A stretch of DNA of 64,000 nucleotides from Croceibacterium_B sp963783195 (GTDB lineage Bacteria; Pseudomonadota; Alphaproteobacteria; Sphingomonadales; Sphingomonadaceae). The notes beneath the pieces were generated by a model, which was given only the letters and a program-made list of their open reading frames with translations, was not told the origin of the DNA and searched no databases. Positions 45,561 to 54,890 of the stretch are shown piece by piece. Made by a program: the position numbers and the translations under genes. The stretch's first letter is position 1. Each line of letters begins with the position of its first letter. The stretch is from positions 124,001 to 188,000 of the forward strand of contig CAWAMV010000003.1 in NCBI GenBank assembly GCA_963783195.1. Direction: 5' to 3'.

Positions 45561-46652
45561 ATGGACAGGAAGAAGCTGGTTCTGCTGCTGGGGGCGCTGA
45601 TCGTCGCGATCGGCACGGCCATGGCAGCCCGGAGCATGTTCGTCGGCGCGTCCGCGCCGGAGGCAGAGGCCGCACCGTCGCAGCCGCAGGGGCCGAAGGT
45701 CCTCGTGGCGAAGCGCGCGATGCCGGTCGGCACTATCATCACCGCCGACGCCATCGGCTTTCAACTGTGGCCCAAGGAAATGGTGCAGGACGCCTACTTC
45801 ATCGACGGCGAGGCCGACATGAACAAGCTGCTCGGCACCGTCGTGCGCTATGCAATCACGGCAGGCGAGCCGGTCACCCAGGGCGCGCTGGTCGCGCCCG
45901 GCGATCGCGGCTTCCTAGCTGCGGCGCTCGGCCCGGGCATGCGCGCCGTCACCATTCCCGTCTCCGAGAAGACCGGCGTGGGTGGCTTCATCTTCCCCGG
46001 CGACCGCGTCGACCTCATGCTGACCCAGTCGATCGGCGGCAACGAGGGGCAGAACCTCAACGCCGCGGAAACGATCCTGCGCAACCTGCGCGTGCTGGCG
46101 ACCGACCAATCGACCGAGAGCACGACCAGCGAGGATGGCAAGACCGTGGTCCGCGCCTTCCGCACCGTCACGCTCGAAGTCACGCCGAAGATCGCCGAGA
46201 AGATCGCCGTGGCGCAGACCATCGGCACGATCAGCATGTCGCTGCGCTCGATTGCCGACAACCAGTCCGATCTCGAACGGGCGATCGCCGCGGGGGACAT
46301 CGACGTGCCGGTGGGCGCATCGAAGGCCGACGAGGAAAAGATGCTCAAGTCCGCCCTGGCCAATCCGCAGGACGGATCGACCACCTTCGTGACCGGCGGC
46401 GACGTGTCGCGCTTCCAGCGCCGCACGATGCCTTCGCAGGGCTCGTCCGCACCGGCGCCGACGAGTGTCACCGTCCAGCCCGGCCAGGCCGCTCCGCAGC
46501 TGCCCAAGGGGCCCGTGGTGCGCGTCACCCGCGGCCAGGCCGTTACGATCGAATCCGTCGACAAGGGTGCGGGCAAGCTGAAGGACCAGCAGGCCGCAGC
46601 GATCGGCAAAGCCGCGGGCACCGTCCCGATCGGCCTGAGCACGCTTAGGTAA
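45561..46652 (+). CDS. cpaB: CpaB/RcpC, Flp pilus assembly protein
   Basis: 363 residues. One N-terminal membrane helix (VLLLGALIVAIGTAMAA), a linker, then an SAF domain (VLVAKRAMPVGTIITADAI) and a second beta domain (GMRAVTIPVSEKTGVGGFIFPGDRVDLM), the RcpC/CpaB signature. It links the periplasmic complex to the secretin. The C-terminal 90 residues are low-complexity. Followed by cpaC after 4 bases. Confidence 0.92.
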   Translation: MDRKKLVLLLGALIVAIGTAMAARSMFVGASAPEAEAAPSQPQGPKVLVAKRAMPVGTIITADAIGFQLWPKEMVQDAYFIDGEADMNKLLGTVVRYAITAGEPVTQGALVAPGDRGFLAAALGPGMRAVTIPVSEKTGVGGFIFPGDRVDLMLTQSIGGNEGQNLNAAETILRNLRVLATDQSTESTTSEDGKTVVRAFRTVTLEVTPKIAEKIAVAQTIGTISMSLRSIADNQSDLERAIAAGDIDVPVGASKADEEKMLKSALANPQDGSTTFVTGGDVSRFQRRTMPSQGSSAPAPTSVTVQPGQAAPQLPKGPVVRVTRGQAVTIESVDKGAGKLKDQQAAAIGKAAGTVPIGLSTLR

Positions 46653-46656
46653 TCCG

Positions 46657-48297
46657 ATGAGCAACGCCGCCAGCAAGACCACGCGCCGCGCCATCAATCC
46701 AAGGGGCAAGACAATGCAGAGCCGCCTTTTGAAATCCACCCTGATCGCCGCCTGTGCGCTCGCGCCGCTGCCCGGTCTGCCCGGTGCCCCGGCCCTGGCC
46801 CAGTCGGTCGTCCAGCCCTCGCAGCAACTCGTGCTGTCGATCGGGCGGGGCCAGCTGGTGAACGTTCCCGGCACGATGACGGACGTGTTCGTCGCAAACG
46901 ACCAGATCGCCGACGTGCAGGTCAAGTCGCAGCGCCAGCTCTACGTCTTCGGCAAGTCCGGCGGCGAGACCACGGTCTATGCCAGCAACTCGGCCGGCGA
47001 CATCATCTGGTCGACCAACGTGCGGGTCGGCTCGAACATCGACAGCATCGACCAGATGCTGGCGCTGGCGATGCCCGAGGCGAAGGTCAACGTCGCCACG
47101 ATGGGCAACAACACCGTGCTGCTGACCGGCACCGTGGCTGCGCCCGAAGACGCCGCCGAGGCCGAGCGCCTGGTGCAGGCCTTCGTGGGCGAGAGCGCCA
47201 ACGTGATCTCGCGCCTCAAGATGGCGACGCCGCTGCAGGTCAACCTGCGGGTCCGCTTCGCCGAAGTCAGCCGTTCGCTCGTCCGCTCGCTGGGCGTCAA
47301 CCTGACCAGCATCGACGGCTCGAGTGGCATCCAGGTCGGTATCGGCCAGGGCCGAAAAGGCTTCTCGCCCTATTACAATACCGATCCGCGCGCCGCGACC
47401 GGCGTGGGCAACGCGCCGGTCACGACCGTGCCCGACCCGCTCAATCCCGGCCAGACGATCGACATCAAGGGAACTTCGATCAACCCGATCGCCGGCGGAT
47501 CCACGATCGCCGCGGTGGGCAAATTCCTCGGCCTCGACATCGCCTCGGCGCTCGATCTTGCGGAGCGCGACGGCCTCGTCACCACCCTGTCGCAGCCGAA
47601 CCTGACCGCGCTGTCGGGCGAGACGGCCGAGTTCCTGGCTGGCGGCGAGTTTCCCATTCCGCTGAGCCAGGGTCTCGGCACCACGACGGTCGAGTACAAG
47701 AAGTACGGCGTCAGCCTCTCCTATGTCCCGACCGTGCTGGCCAACGGCCGCATCTCGATCCGGGTGCGTCCGGAAGTGTCGGAACTGTCGAGCCAGGGCT
47801 CGGTGACGCTGAACGGCTTCACCATTCCCGCGCTGACCGTGCGCCGCGCCGAAACGACGGTGGAACTCGGCTCCGGCCAGAGCTTCATGATCGCCGGCCT
47901 GCTGAGCAACAACGCCCAGAACACGATCGACAAGGCACCGGGCATCGGCGACCTGCCGATCCTGGGCAACCTGTTCAGGTCGACGAGCTTCCAGAAAGGC
48001 CAGACCGAACTGGTGATCGTGGTGACGCCGTACCTGGTGAACCCGGTCAGCGACAACGAGATCCATCTGCCGACTGACGGGTTCAGCGCACCGAACGCCG
48101 GTGAGCAGTTCCTGTTCAACAGGGAAAACAACGGGGTGACCGGCGCCGTCCGTCCGGGCCCGCGTCCGGCAGAAGGTCCCGCGCCCGATCCGGCCGTCAG
48201 CCTCGACGACAGCGTCACCGCGCCGCGTCCGAACGACAAGGATCGGCGTCAGGACCAGCGTGCCGAGGCGGCCGCCCCCGGCTTCAGTCTCAAGTGA
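46657..48297 (+). CDS. cpaC: CpaC/RcpA, Flp pilus secretin
   Basis: 546 residues from 46657; the signal peptide really starts at the ATG at 46714 (MQSRLLKSTLIAACALAPL). It forms the outer-membrane channel. The N-terminal secretin domain has VVQPSQQLVLSIGRGQLVNV, a BON-like domain follows (MATPLQVNLRVRFAEVSR), and the C-terminal secretin domain ends with KGQTELVIVVTPYLVNPV and a disordered Pro/Asp tail. The next gene overlaps or abuts its stop. Confidence 0.93.
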   Translation: MSNAASKTTRRAINPRGKTMQSRLLKSTLIAACALAPLPGLPGAPALAQSVVQPSQQLVLSIGRGQLVNVPGTMTDVFVANDQIADVQVKSQRQLYVFGKSGGETTVYASNSAGDIIWSTNVRVGSNIDSIDQMLALAMPEAKVNVATMGNNTVLLTGTVAAPEDAAEAERLVQAFVGESANVISRLKMATPLQVNLRVRFAEVSRSLVRSLGVNLTSIDGSSGIQVGIGQGRKGFSPYYNTDPRAATGVGNAPVTTVPDPLNPGQTIDIKGTSINPIAGGSTIAAVGKFLGLDIASALDLAERDGLVTTLSQPNLTALSGETAEFLAGGEFPIPLSQGLGTTTVEYKKYGVSLSYVPTVLANGRISIRVRPEVSELSSQGSVTLNGFTIPALTVRRAETTVELGSGQSFMIAGLLSNNAQNTIDKAPGIGDLPILGNLFRSTSFQKGQTELVIVVTPYLVNPVSDNEIHLPTDGFSAPNAGEQFLFNRENNGVTGAVRPGPRPAEGPAPDPAVSLDDSVTAPRPNDKDRRQDQRAEAAAPGFSLK

Positions 48298-48311
48298 GAA
48301 AGGTGAGCACG

Positions 48312-48968
48312 ATGCACTTCGCTCTTAACAAGGCGGCCGGCGCCGCAATCATCCTCTCGCTTGGCTTGGCCACCGGCGCCTGCCAGACGGCCATGACCCC
48401 GAAGAACGCCTCGCTCGACAGCGTCAACCAGCCGGTCGTCGAACGCGCCAACTACGCGCTCGACGTGACTGCCGGCTCGTCGGGCCTGCCCGTACCCGAG
48501 CAGCGCCGGCTGCTGAGCTGGTTCGACTCGCTCGGCCTCGGCTACGGCGACCGCGTCTCGATCGACGATGCGACCGCCAGTGCCGCCGTGCGCGACCAGG
48601 TTGCGCAGCTCGCCGGCCGTTACGGCTTGCTGTTGAGCGACGGCGCCCCGGTCACTGCCGGCTACGTCAACCCGGGCACGGTCCGCGTGGTCGTGACACG
48701 CAGCAAGGCCTACGTGCCGAACTGCCCGAACTGGGACGACAAGCTCGGCGACTACGGCGACAACGCCACGCATTCCGGCTTCGGCTGCGCGATCAACGGC
48801 AACATTGCCGCCATGGTGGCCGATCCCGAGCACCTGCTGCACGGTTCGGAAGGCACGGGCGACACGACCGTCATGAGCTCCAACAAGGCGATCGAGACCT
48901 ATCGCCAGGCCAAGCCCTCCGGTTCCGCCGGCCTTCCGGCCGTCTCCTCTCAGTCCAGCGGGAGCTAA
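48312..48968 (+). CDS. cpaD: CpaD-like pilus lipoprotein
   Basis: 218 residues from the ATG at 48312; a GTG at 48294 would overlap the cpaC stop by 4 bases and extend by six residues. Signal peptide with lipobox TGAC. The CpaD domain is recognised by PNCPNWDD, HSGFGCAINGNIAAMVADPEHLLHG, the family's most conserved stretch. It is thought to pilot the secretin. Followed by cpaE after 5 bases. Confidence 0.88.
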   Translation: MHFALNKAAGAAIILSLGLATGACQTAMTPKNASLDSVNQPVVERANYALDVTAGSSGLPVPEQRRLLSWFDSLGLGYGDRVSIDDATASAAVRDQVAQLAGRYGLLLSDGAPVTAGYVNPGTVRVVVTRSKAYVPNCPNWDDKLGDYGDNATHSGFGCAINGNIAAMVADPEHLLHGSEGTGDTTVMSSNKAIETYRQAKPSGSAGLPAVSSQSSGS

Positions 48969-48973
48969 GTAAG

Positions 48974-50269
48974 ATGAATGCGCCTTGGAAACCCGCCGGC
49001 CTCGCCGGTAACCGCGATCCTTTCGCTGCCTTCATCTGCGACGAGACCGCACTGGACGTCCTGCGCCCGGTCGTGATCGAGATGGGCTGGGCGCCCGAAA
49101 AGTGCGCCAAGGGCGGCCTGCGCAACGCGGTGCAGTCGCTGTCGATCGCGGCCAGTCCGGCGATCCTGATGGTCGACCTGTCGGAAAGCGGCGATCCGCT
49201 CAACGACATCAACGCCCTGGCCGAGGTCTGCGAGCCCGGCACGGTCGTGATCGCGGTCGGCCAGGTCAACGACGTGCGCCTCTATCGCGACCTGCTGGCG
49301 AGCGGCATCCACGATTACCTGCTCAAGCCGCTGTCGGCCGGGCAGGTGCGCGATTCGCTGACCCAGGCCCAGGCGGTCTTCGCCGCTCCGCGCCACGCCG
49401 AGGGTGAGGCCCTGCGGGCCCATGTCTCGGCGGCGGTCGTCGGCACGCGCGGCGGCGTCGGGGCCTCGACCCTGGCGACTTCACTCGCCTGGCTGTTCAG
49501 CACCGACCACAAGCGCCCGACCGCGCTGCTCGACCTCGACGTCCACTTCGGGACAGGGGCGCTCAGCCTCGATCTCGAGCCGGGCCGGGGCCTGACGGAC
49601 GCGATCGAGAACCCGAGCCGGATCGACGGGTTGTTCATCGAACGCGCGATGATCCGCGCCAACGACAATCTCGCCATCCTGTCGGCTGAGGCACCGATCA
49701 ACTCGCCGCTGATGACCGACGGCAGCGCCTTCGTGCAGCTGGAGGAGGAATTCCGCCAGGCTTTCGAGACGACCGTCATCGACCTGCCGCGCAACATGCT
49801 GATCAACTTCCCGCACCTGCTGCAGGAAGTGAACGTCATGGCGCTCGTCACCGAGATGACGCTGGCCTCGGCGCGCGACACGATCCGCATCCTGTCGTGG
49901 CTCAAGACCAACGCCCCCAACGTGCAGCCCATCGTGATCGCCAACAAGGTCCAGCCGGGCGCTGCGGAAATCAGCAAGGCCGACTTCGAAGCCTCGATCG
50001 AGCGCAAGATCAACTTCGCGATCCCGTTCGACCAGAAGGCCGCGATCACCGCCGCCAAGCTGGGACAGACCTTCGTCGACGCCAACCGCGCGTCGAAGGC
50101 GGGCGGGGTAATGAAGGACATCGCCAAGGCGGTCCTCGGCGCCGGCGAAGAGAGCGCGAACGAAGAAGCTGCCGTGGGCGGTTCGTCGCTGCTGGGCAAG
50201 TTCGACTTCAAGTCGCTGCTCGGCAAGAAGGAAAAGGGCAAGGCCGAAAAGGCGGAACCCGCCGAGTGA
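48974..50269 (+). CDS. cpaE: CpaE/TadZ, ParA-like pilus localisation ATPase
   Basis: 431 residues. An N-terminal receiver-like domain (AILMVDLSESGDPL, DYLLKPLSAGQVRDSL) lacks the usual phosphoacceptor context. The MinD/ParA domain follows with a deviant Walker A GTRGGVGAST and ALLDLDVHFG. TadZ places the pilus machinery at the pole. The Lys-rich C-terminal 30 residues are low-complexity. Only 41 bases separate it from tadB, where cpaF is usually found. Confidence 0.92.
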   Translation: MNAPWKPAGLAGNRDPFAAFICDETALDVLRPVVIEMGWAPEKCAKGGLRNAVQSLSIAASPAILMVDLSESGDPLNDINALAEVCEPGTVVIAVGQVNDVRLYRDLLASGIHDYLLKPLSAGQVRDSLTQAQAVFAAPRHAEGEALRAHVSAAVVGTRGGVGASTLATSLAWLFSTDHKRPTALLDLDVHFGTGALSLDLEPGRGLTDAIENPSRIDGLFIERAMIRANDNLAILSAEAPINSPLMTDGSAFVQLEEEFRQAFETTVIDLPRNMLINFPHLLQEVNVMALVTEMTLASARDTIRILSWLKTNAPNVQPIVIANKVQPGAAEISKADFEASIERKINFAIPFDQKAAITAAKLGQTFVDANRASKAGGVMKDIAKAVLGAGEESANEEAAVGGSSLLGKFDFKSLLGKKEKGKAEKAEPAE

Positions 50270-50310
50270 GGCGGTCCGCCCGGCTTGCCTGGGAAGGAAG
50301 GTAGCAGGAC

Positions 50311-51282
50311 ATGAATTTTCTCCAGATCGGACTGGTCGCCGTCGGGATCATGGGCCTGCTGATTCTCGGCTCGTTCCTGATCGGCGGCAAATCGCCGGCC
50401 AAGGAAGCTGCACGGCGCCTGCAGGGCGTGCGCTATCGCCACTCGGAGAGCACCGATTCGAAGGTGGAATCGCAGCTCAAGAAGGCGATCGCCGCTCGCA
50501 AGCCCAAGATGCACAAGGTCGCTGGCTCGGGTTCGCGGCTCGAGGCTCTGCACATGCGGCTCGAACGCACCGGCAAGCCCTGGTCCCTGACGCAGTACCT
50601 CTACGCCTCCGCGGGGCTGGCCGTGACGATCATGGTCCTGGTCTATTTCAAGTCCGGCGCTCCGCTGCTGGCGCTCGGCATCGGCGTTCTCGCCGGTGCA
50701 GGGCTGCCGCACATGATCGTCTCGCACTTCATCAAGAAGCGCCTGAACGACTTCAACGCCAAGTTCCCCGACGGGATCGAGCTGCTCGTGCGCGGCCTTC
50801 GTTCCGGCCTGCCGGTCACCGAGACCCTGGCGGTCGTGGCGCAGGAAATTCCCGGACCCGTGGGCTCGGAATTCAAGGGCGTGGTCGAGCGGATCAAGAT
50901 TGGCCGGACGATGGAGGAATCTCTCCAGGAAACCGCCGACCGCCTCGGCACGCCGGAATTCCAGTTCTTCGTCATCACGCTGGCGATCCAGCGCGAGACG
51001 GGCGGCAATCTGGCCGAGACCCTGTCAAACCTTTCCGACGTGCTGCGCAAGCGCGCGCAGATGAAGCTCAAGATCCGCGCCATGAGCTCGGAATCGAAAG
51101 CCTCGGCCTACATCGTCGGCGCCCTGCCATTCATCGTGTTCACGCTGATCTGGTGGATCAACCCGAAGTACATCGGCGGCTTCTTCACCGACGATCGCCT
51201 GATCGTGACCGGCCTCGGCGGCCTCGTGTGGATGAGCATCGGCGGCTTCATCATGGCCAAGATGGTCAGCTTCGAAATCTGA
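50311..51282 (+). CDS. tadB: TadB, Flp pilus inner-membrane platform protein
   Basis: 323 residues of the type II secretion GspF family. N-terminal membrane helix (LVAVGIMGLLILGSFLI), then two central helices, the cytoplasmic T2SSF domain (FNAKFPDGIELLVRGLRSGLPVTETLAVV ... IQRETGGNLAETLSNLSDVLRKR) and two C-terminal helices. GxxLxxL-type T2SSF motifs are intact. Paired with tadC 19 bases downstream. Confidence 0.93.
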   Translation: MNFLQIGLVAVGIMGLLILGSFLIGGKSPAKEAARRLQGVRYRHSESTDSKVESQLKKAIAARKPKMHKVAGSGSRLEALHMRLERTGKPWSLTQYLYASAGLAVTIMVLVYFKSGAPLLALGIGVLAGAGLPHMIVSHFIKKRLNDFNAKFPDGIELLVRGLRSGLPVTETLAVVAQEIPGPVGSEFKGVVERIKIGRTMEESLQETADRLGTPEFQFFVITLAIQRETGGNLAETLSNLSDVLRKRAQMKLKIRAMSSESKASAYIVGALPFIVFTLIWWINPKYIGGFFTDDRLIVTGLGGLVWMSIGGFIMAKMVSFEI

Positions 51283-51301
51283 ACCGGGGACGCAGCAAGT
51301 C

Positions 51302-52315
51302 ATGACAACTCCCGCTCACGGCCCCACGCTCCTCGGCGTCGACGTCATCCTCGTCGGTTCGATCCTGGCCGGCGTGGCTGCGATGGCCGTACTTTTCGCG
51401 ATCTATACCGCGATCACCGTGCGCGACCCGATGACCAAGCGCGTCAAGGCGCTCAACGCCCGGCGCGAGGAAATGAAGTCGGGCCTGATCACGTCCAAGT
51501 CGAAAAAGCGCCAGAGCCTGGTCAAGCGGACGGATACGACCGACAAGATGAAAGACACCCTGGAGGGCATGAAGGTCCTTCAGGAAAGCCAGATCAAGAT
51601 CATCCAGCAGAAGATGGCGCAGGCGGGTTACCGCAACAAGGAATACGCCGTCGTCGTCATCTTCCTGCGCATGATCCTGCCGGTCGTGCTCGGCTTCATC
51701 GGCGTTGTCGCGCTCTACTGGACCGACACCTTCCCCGACTGGGGCAGCTTCAAGCGCTTCATGGCCTTCGCCGCGATGGTGGTGGCCGGGTACAAAGGGC
51801 CCGAGCTCTACCTGAAGAACAAGGCCAACAAGCGCACCGACCTCATCCGCAAGGGCCTGCCCGATGCGCTCGACCTGCTGGTCATCTGCGCCGAAGCCGG
51901 TCTCACCGTCGACGCCGCGTTCAACCGTGTGGCGAAGGAACTGGGCCGGGCCTATCCCGAACTGGGCGACGAATTCGCGCTGACCGCGATCGAGCTGTCG
52001 TTCCTGACCGAACGGCGCATGGCATTCGAGAACCTGGCATATCGCGTCGACCTCGACTCCGTCCGCGGCGTGGTGACGACGATGATCCAGACCGAACGCT
52101 ACGGCACTCCGCTCGCCTCGGCGTTGCGCGTGTTGTCGGCCGAATTCCGCAACGAGCGCATGATGCGCGCCGAGGAAAAGGCCGCGCGCCTCCCGGCGAT
52201 CATGACCGTGCCGCTGATCCTGTTCATCCTGCCGGTGCTGTTCATCGTCATTCTCGGCCCGGCGGCCTGTTCGATCTCCGACGCCTTCTCGGGCGGCGGA
52301 CCGGGCAAGAACTAG
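51302..52315 (+). CDS. tadC: TadC, Flp pilus inner-membrane platform protein
   Basis: 337 residues, the second T2SSF-domain platform subunit. First helix VDVILVGSILAGVAAMAVLFAIY; T2SSF core LPDALDLLVICAEAGLTVDAAFNRVA; C-terminal helix LILFILPVLFIVILGPAA. The last gene of the Tad operon in this window: it is followed 28 bases later by a terminator, and no tadD/E/F genes follow. Confidence 0.93.
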   Translation: MTTPAHGPTLLGVDVILVGSILAGVAAMAVLFAIYTAITVRDPMTKRVKALNARREEMKSGLITSKSKKRQSLVKRTDTTDKMKDTLEGMKVLQESQIKIIQQKMAQAGYRNKEYAVVVIFLRMILPVVLGFIGVVALYWTDTFPDWGSFKRFMAFAAMVVAGYKGPELYLKNKANKRTDLIRKGLPDALDLLVICAEAGLTVDAAFNRVAKELGRAYPELGDEFALTAIELSFLTERRMAFENLAYRVDLDSVRGVVTTMIQTERYGTPLASALRVLSAEFRNERMMRAEEKAARLPAIMTVPLILFILPVLFIVILGPAACSISDAFSGGGPGKN

Positions 52316-52343
52316 AAAGCAGCGCCCTTCGTCGAACCCGGAC

Positions 52344-52374
52344 AACCCCCGTCGGCCCAGGCCGGCGGGGGTTT
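52344..52374 (+). terminator. Terminator after tadC
   Basis: Inverted repeat AACCCCCGTCGGCC / GGCCGGCGGGGGTT (52344-52357 with 52360-52373), one G-T pair, then TTTCC. It also lies 6 bases past the stop of the convergent marR-type gene. Confidence 0.8.
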
Positions 52375-52379
52375 CCGCG

Positions 52380-52859
52380 TCAGTTCACGCCGAAGCTGGC
52401 CTCGTCGAGCTCGTCGTCCTCGAAGTCCTCGACCTCGGCGCGGACCCGCCCGAGCAGCGAGCGGAAGATCTCGACCTCCTCGTCGGTGAAGCCGGCGAAG
52501 ATGCGCCGTTCCATCTCGAGGGCCAGCGGCATGATCTCGCCATGCATCGTCCGACCGTCGCCGGTCAGTTCGAGCAGGTGCGAGCGCCCGTCGCTGGCGT
52601 TGGGCTGGCGTGCGGCAAGGCCGCGTTCCTCCAGAACCTTGCAGGCGCGGTTGACGGCGACCTTGTCCATCAGGGTCATGCGCGTGAGGTCCCGCTGGGT
52701 CATCGCCCCTGCATCGCCGAGCACGGCCATCACGCGCCATTCGGGAATGCTCAGGCCGAAGCGGGTGCGATACTCCTGCGCGATGCGGCCGCTGACCGCG
52801 TTCGACGTGGTGGAAAGCCGGTAGGGCAGGAAGTCGGTGAGGCGAGCAGTTTGTTTCAT
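52380..52859 (-). CDS. MarR-family transcriptional regulator
   Basis: 159 residues. Winged-helix core: RFGLSIPEWRVMAVLGDAGAMTQRDLTRMTLMDKVAVNRACKVLEERGLAARQP..DGRSHLLELTGDG (helix-turn-helix and wing with Asp-Gly-Arg). The acidic C-terminus (EDFEDDELDEASF) is unusual. Its target is unknown. It faces the Tad operon tail to tail, so control of that operon cannot be inferred from position. mtnP ends 72 bases upstream on the same strand. Confidence 0.85.
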   Translation of the reverse strand: MKQTARLTDFLPYRLSTTSNAVSGRIAQEYRTRFGLSIPEWRVMAVLGDAGAMTQRDLTRMTLMDKVAVNRACKVLEERGLAARQPNASDGRSHLLELTGDGRTMHGEIMPLALEMERRIFAGFTDEEVEIFRSLLGRVRAEVEDFEDDELDEASFGVN

Positions 52860-52931
52860 CGAAAACCAGTTTCTGCCGCAATGTGCAGAATTTGCAAGCT
52901 TGGTAATCCTTGGGCGGGGAAAACTTTCAGC

Positions 52932-53801
52932 TTATTGCGCAAGCACTCTGCGCAGGATCGCGTCAAGCCGCGGATAGGCTGGTGCCGACCAATGCGAGCG
53001 CGGCGTGACTATGGCGGCATCGAGGGCCGTGTCGACCGGCACGGGCGTCCTTGCCTTGGGCAGCAATGCAGCCAGCGCACCCAGCGCCTGGCGAGCCAGC
53101 GTCGCGTTGGACCGCATGACCTGCATGATCGCATCTGCCTCCACGCCCGCCTCGGCCTCGCGCCATGCGTCGTAGTCGGTCACCATCCCGAGCAACGCGT
53201 AGGGAAGCTCCGCCTCGCGGGCGAGGCGGGCCTCGGGCATGGCAGTCATGCCGATCACGTCGCCGCCCCAGCCGCGGTACATCCGGCTTTCCGCGCGGGT
53301 GGAGAACTGCGGTCCCTCAATGGCGACGTAACTGCCGCCGCGATGAACCTTCGCCCCGACCTTCAGCGCGGCGCCGGCGGCATGGCCGGCCAGCCGCGGA
53401 CAGACCGGGTCGGCCAGCGAAACGTGCGCCACCAGTCCTTCGCCGAAGAAGCTCCGCTCGCGTCCTGTGGTGCGGTCGATGACCTGGTCGGGCAGGACGA
53501 AACTGCCCGGGGCCAGCTCCTCGCGCAGCGAGCCGATGGCGCTGATCGCCAGCAGATCGGTCACCCCGCAGCGCTTCAGGGCGTCGATGTTGGCGCGGTA
53601 GTTGATGGCCGACGGGGGAATCCGGTGCCCCTCACCGTGGCGGGCGATGAAGCTGAACGTGACCTCGCCGATGCGGCCCATCGTTACCTGAGAACTCGGC
53701 GTGCCGAAGGCGCTGCCGACGGCAAGCACCTGCATGTCATCGAACTGGCCCGGATCGTAGAGGCCCGAGCCGCCGATTACACCGATGTGCCAGCCGGCCA
53801 A
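52932..53801 (-). CDS. mtnP: S-methyl-5'-thioadenosine phosphorylase
   Basis: Cleaves methylthioadenosine from polyamine and homoserine-lactone synthesis. 289 residues. Phosphate and ribose motifs: GVIGGSGLYD, RHGEGHRIPPS, and the substrate signature EGPQFSTRAESRMYRGWGGDVIGMT, typical of MTAP. The start is a TTG at 53801 preceded by GGGAGGGAGG at the proper distance; no ATG fits. Co-directional with the SDR gene 24 bases upstream. Confidence 0.92.
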   Translation of the reverse strand: MAGWHIGVIGGSGLYDPGQFDDMQVLAVGSAFGTPSSQVTMGRIGEVTFSFIARHGEGHRIPPSAINYRANIDALKRCGVTDLLAISAIGSLREELAPGSFVLPDQVIDRTTGRERSFFGEGLVAHVSLADPVCPRLAGHAAGAALKVGAKVHRGGSYVAIEGPQFSTRAESRMYRGWGGDVIGMTAMPEARLAREAELPYALLGMVTDYDAWREAEAGVEADAIMQVMRSNATLARQALGALAALLPKARTPVPVDTALDAAIVTPRSHWSAPAYPRLDAILRRVLAQ

Positions 53802-53825
53802 GTGCGCCTCCCTCCCCTGGCCTCG

Positions 53826-54611
53826 CTACTTGGGCGCCATGCGGATCGCGCCGTCGAGCCGCACGCTCTCGCCGTTGAAATAGCCCGTCTCGAGCATCAG
53901 CATGACGAGGTCGGCGAACTCGCTCGGGTCGCCGAGCCGCTTGGGGAACGGGACCGAGGCGGCGAGCGAGACCTGCGCCTTCTCCGGCAGGCCGGCCAGC
54001 AGCGGCGTTGCGAAGATACCGGGCTGGATCGAGTTGATCCGGATGCCTTCCTGCATGAAGTCGCGCGCGACCGGCAGGGTCATGCCCTTCACCGCGGCCT
54101 TGCTGGCGGAATAGGCGACCTGACCGATCTGCCCGTCGTCGGCGGCGACCGAACTGGTCATGACCATCGCCCCCCGCTCGCCGTCTTCGTCCAGCGGATC
54201 GGCGGCCATCATCCCGGCGGCCGACTTGGCAACGCACTGGAAGCTGCCGACGAGGTTCACCTTGATCGTCTTGAGGAACAGGTCGACCGGCAGGTGCGAA
54301 ATCTCGCCCGTTTCCCGGTCCCGCTTCACCGTCTTGCCGATCGTGCCGATGCCCGCGCAGCAGACCAGCGCCCGCTCCTGCCCGTGCGCCGCGCGTGCCT
54401 TGGCGAAACCGGCATCGACCGATGCTTCGTCCGACACGTCGACCTTGCAGAACGTGCCGCCGATCTCCTTCGCGACAGCTTCGCCGCGCTCTTCGTTGAG
54501 ATCGAAGATCGCCACTTTCGCGCCCTTGGCGGCCAGTGCCCGCGCACAGGCCTCGCCGAGGCCCGAAGCACCGCCGGTCACGACGGCGGGAGTGGAGGAA
54601 TCGATCTTCAT
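53826..54611 (-). CDS. SDR, 3-hydroxyacyl-CoA dehydrogenase type 2-like
   Basis: 261 residues. The NAD loop is VVTGGASGLGEACARAL, with FDLNEERG after strand 2 (Asp, so NAD-dependent). NAG is replaced by CCAGIG, the catalytic Ser is in VMTSSVAA, and YSASK holds Tyr/Lys. The C-terminus GYFNGESVRLDGAIRMAPK matches HSD17B10-type 3-hydroxy-2-methylacyl-CoA dehydrogenases of fatty-acid and isoleucine breakdown. ATG at 54611. The substrate is an inference. Confidence 0.85.
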   Translation of the reverse strand: MKIDSSTPAVVTGGASGLGEACARALAAKGAKVAIFDLNEERGEAVAKEIGGTFCKVDVSDEASVDAGFAKARAAHGQERALVCCAGIGTIGKTVKRDRETGEISHLPVDLFLKTIKVNLVGSFQCVAKSAAGMMAADPLDEDGERGAMVMTSSVAADDGQIGQVAYSASKAAVKGMTLPVARDFMQEGIRINSIQPGIFATPLLAGLPEKAQVSLAASVPFPKRLGDPSEFADLVMLMLETGYFNGESVRLDGAIRMAPK

Positions 54612-54890
54612 GGCTGGCATCTCCTGTCTGTCGCCGCGCGGCTTAGCGGCAAGCCGGTCGCCGGGCCAGTGCCATGTCGGTCCGGCAAAAGCGACGGTAT
54701 CGTCCGCAGCGGTATGTTCGCCGTTCTGCAGGGGCTTCGACGGCGAGCGCGGGGCGCTGCTGGCTGGCGATCTCAAACTGGCGCAGCGGCCCATTGAAAC
54801 GGCCCCCCAAAGGAAATCATCGGTTTTCCATCATTCCCCCGTTCGCCGGCACGCAGCAGCGTCGGCCCGCAGTGTTGAACGGAGGTCGTG

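Noticed and set aside
52380..52859. MarR regulator as controller of the Tad operon
   Set aside because: Convergent placement with a terminator between them gives no support for a regulatory link.
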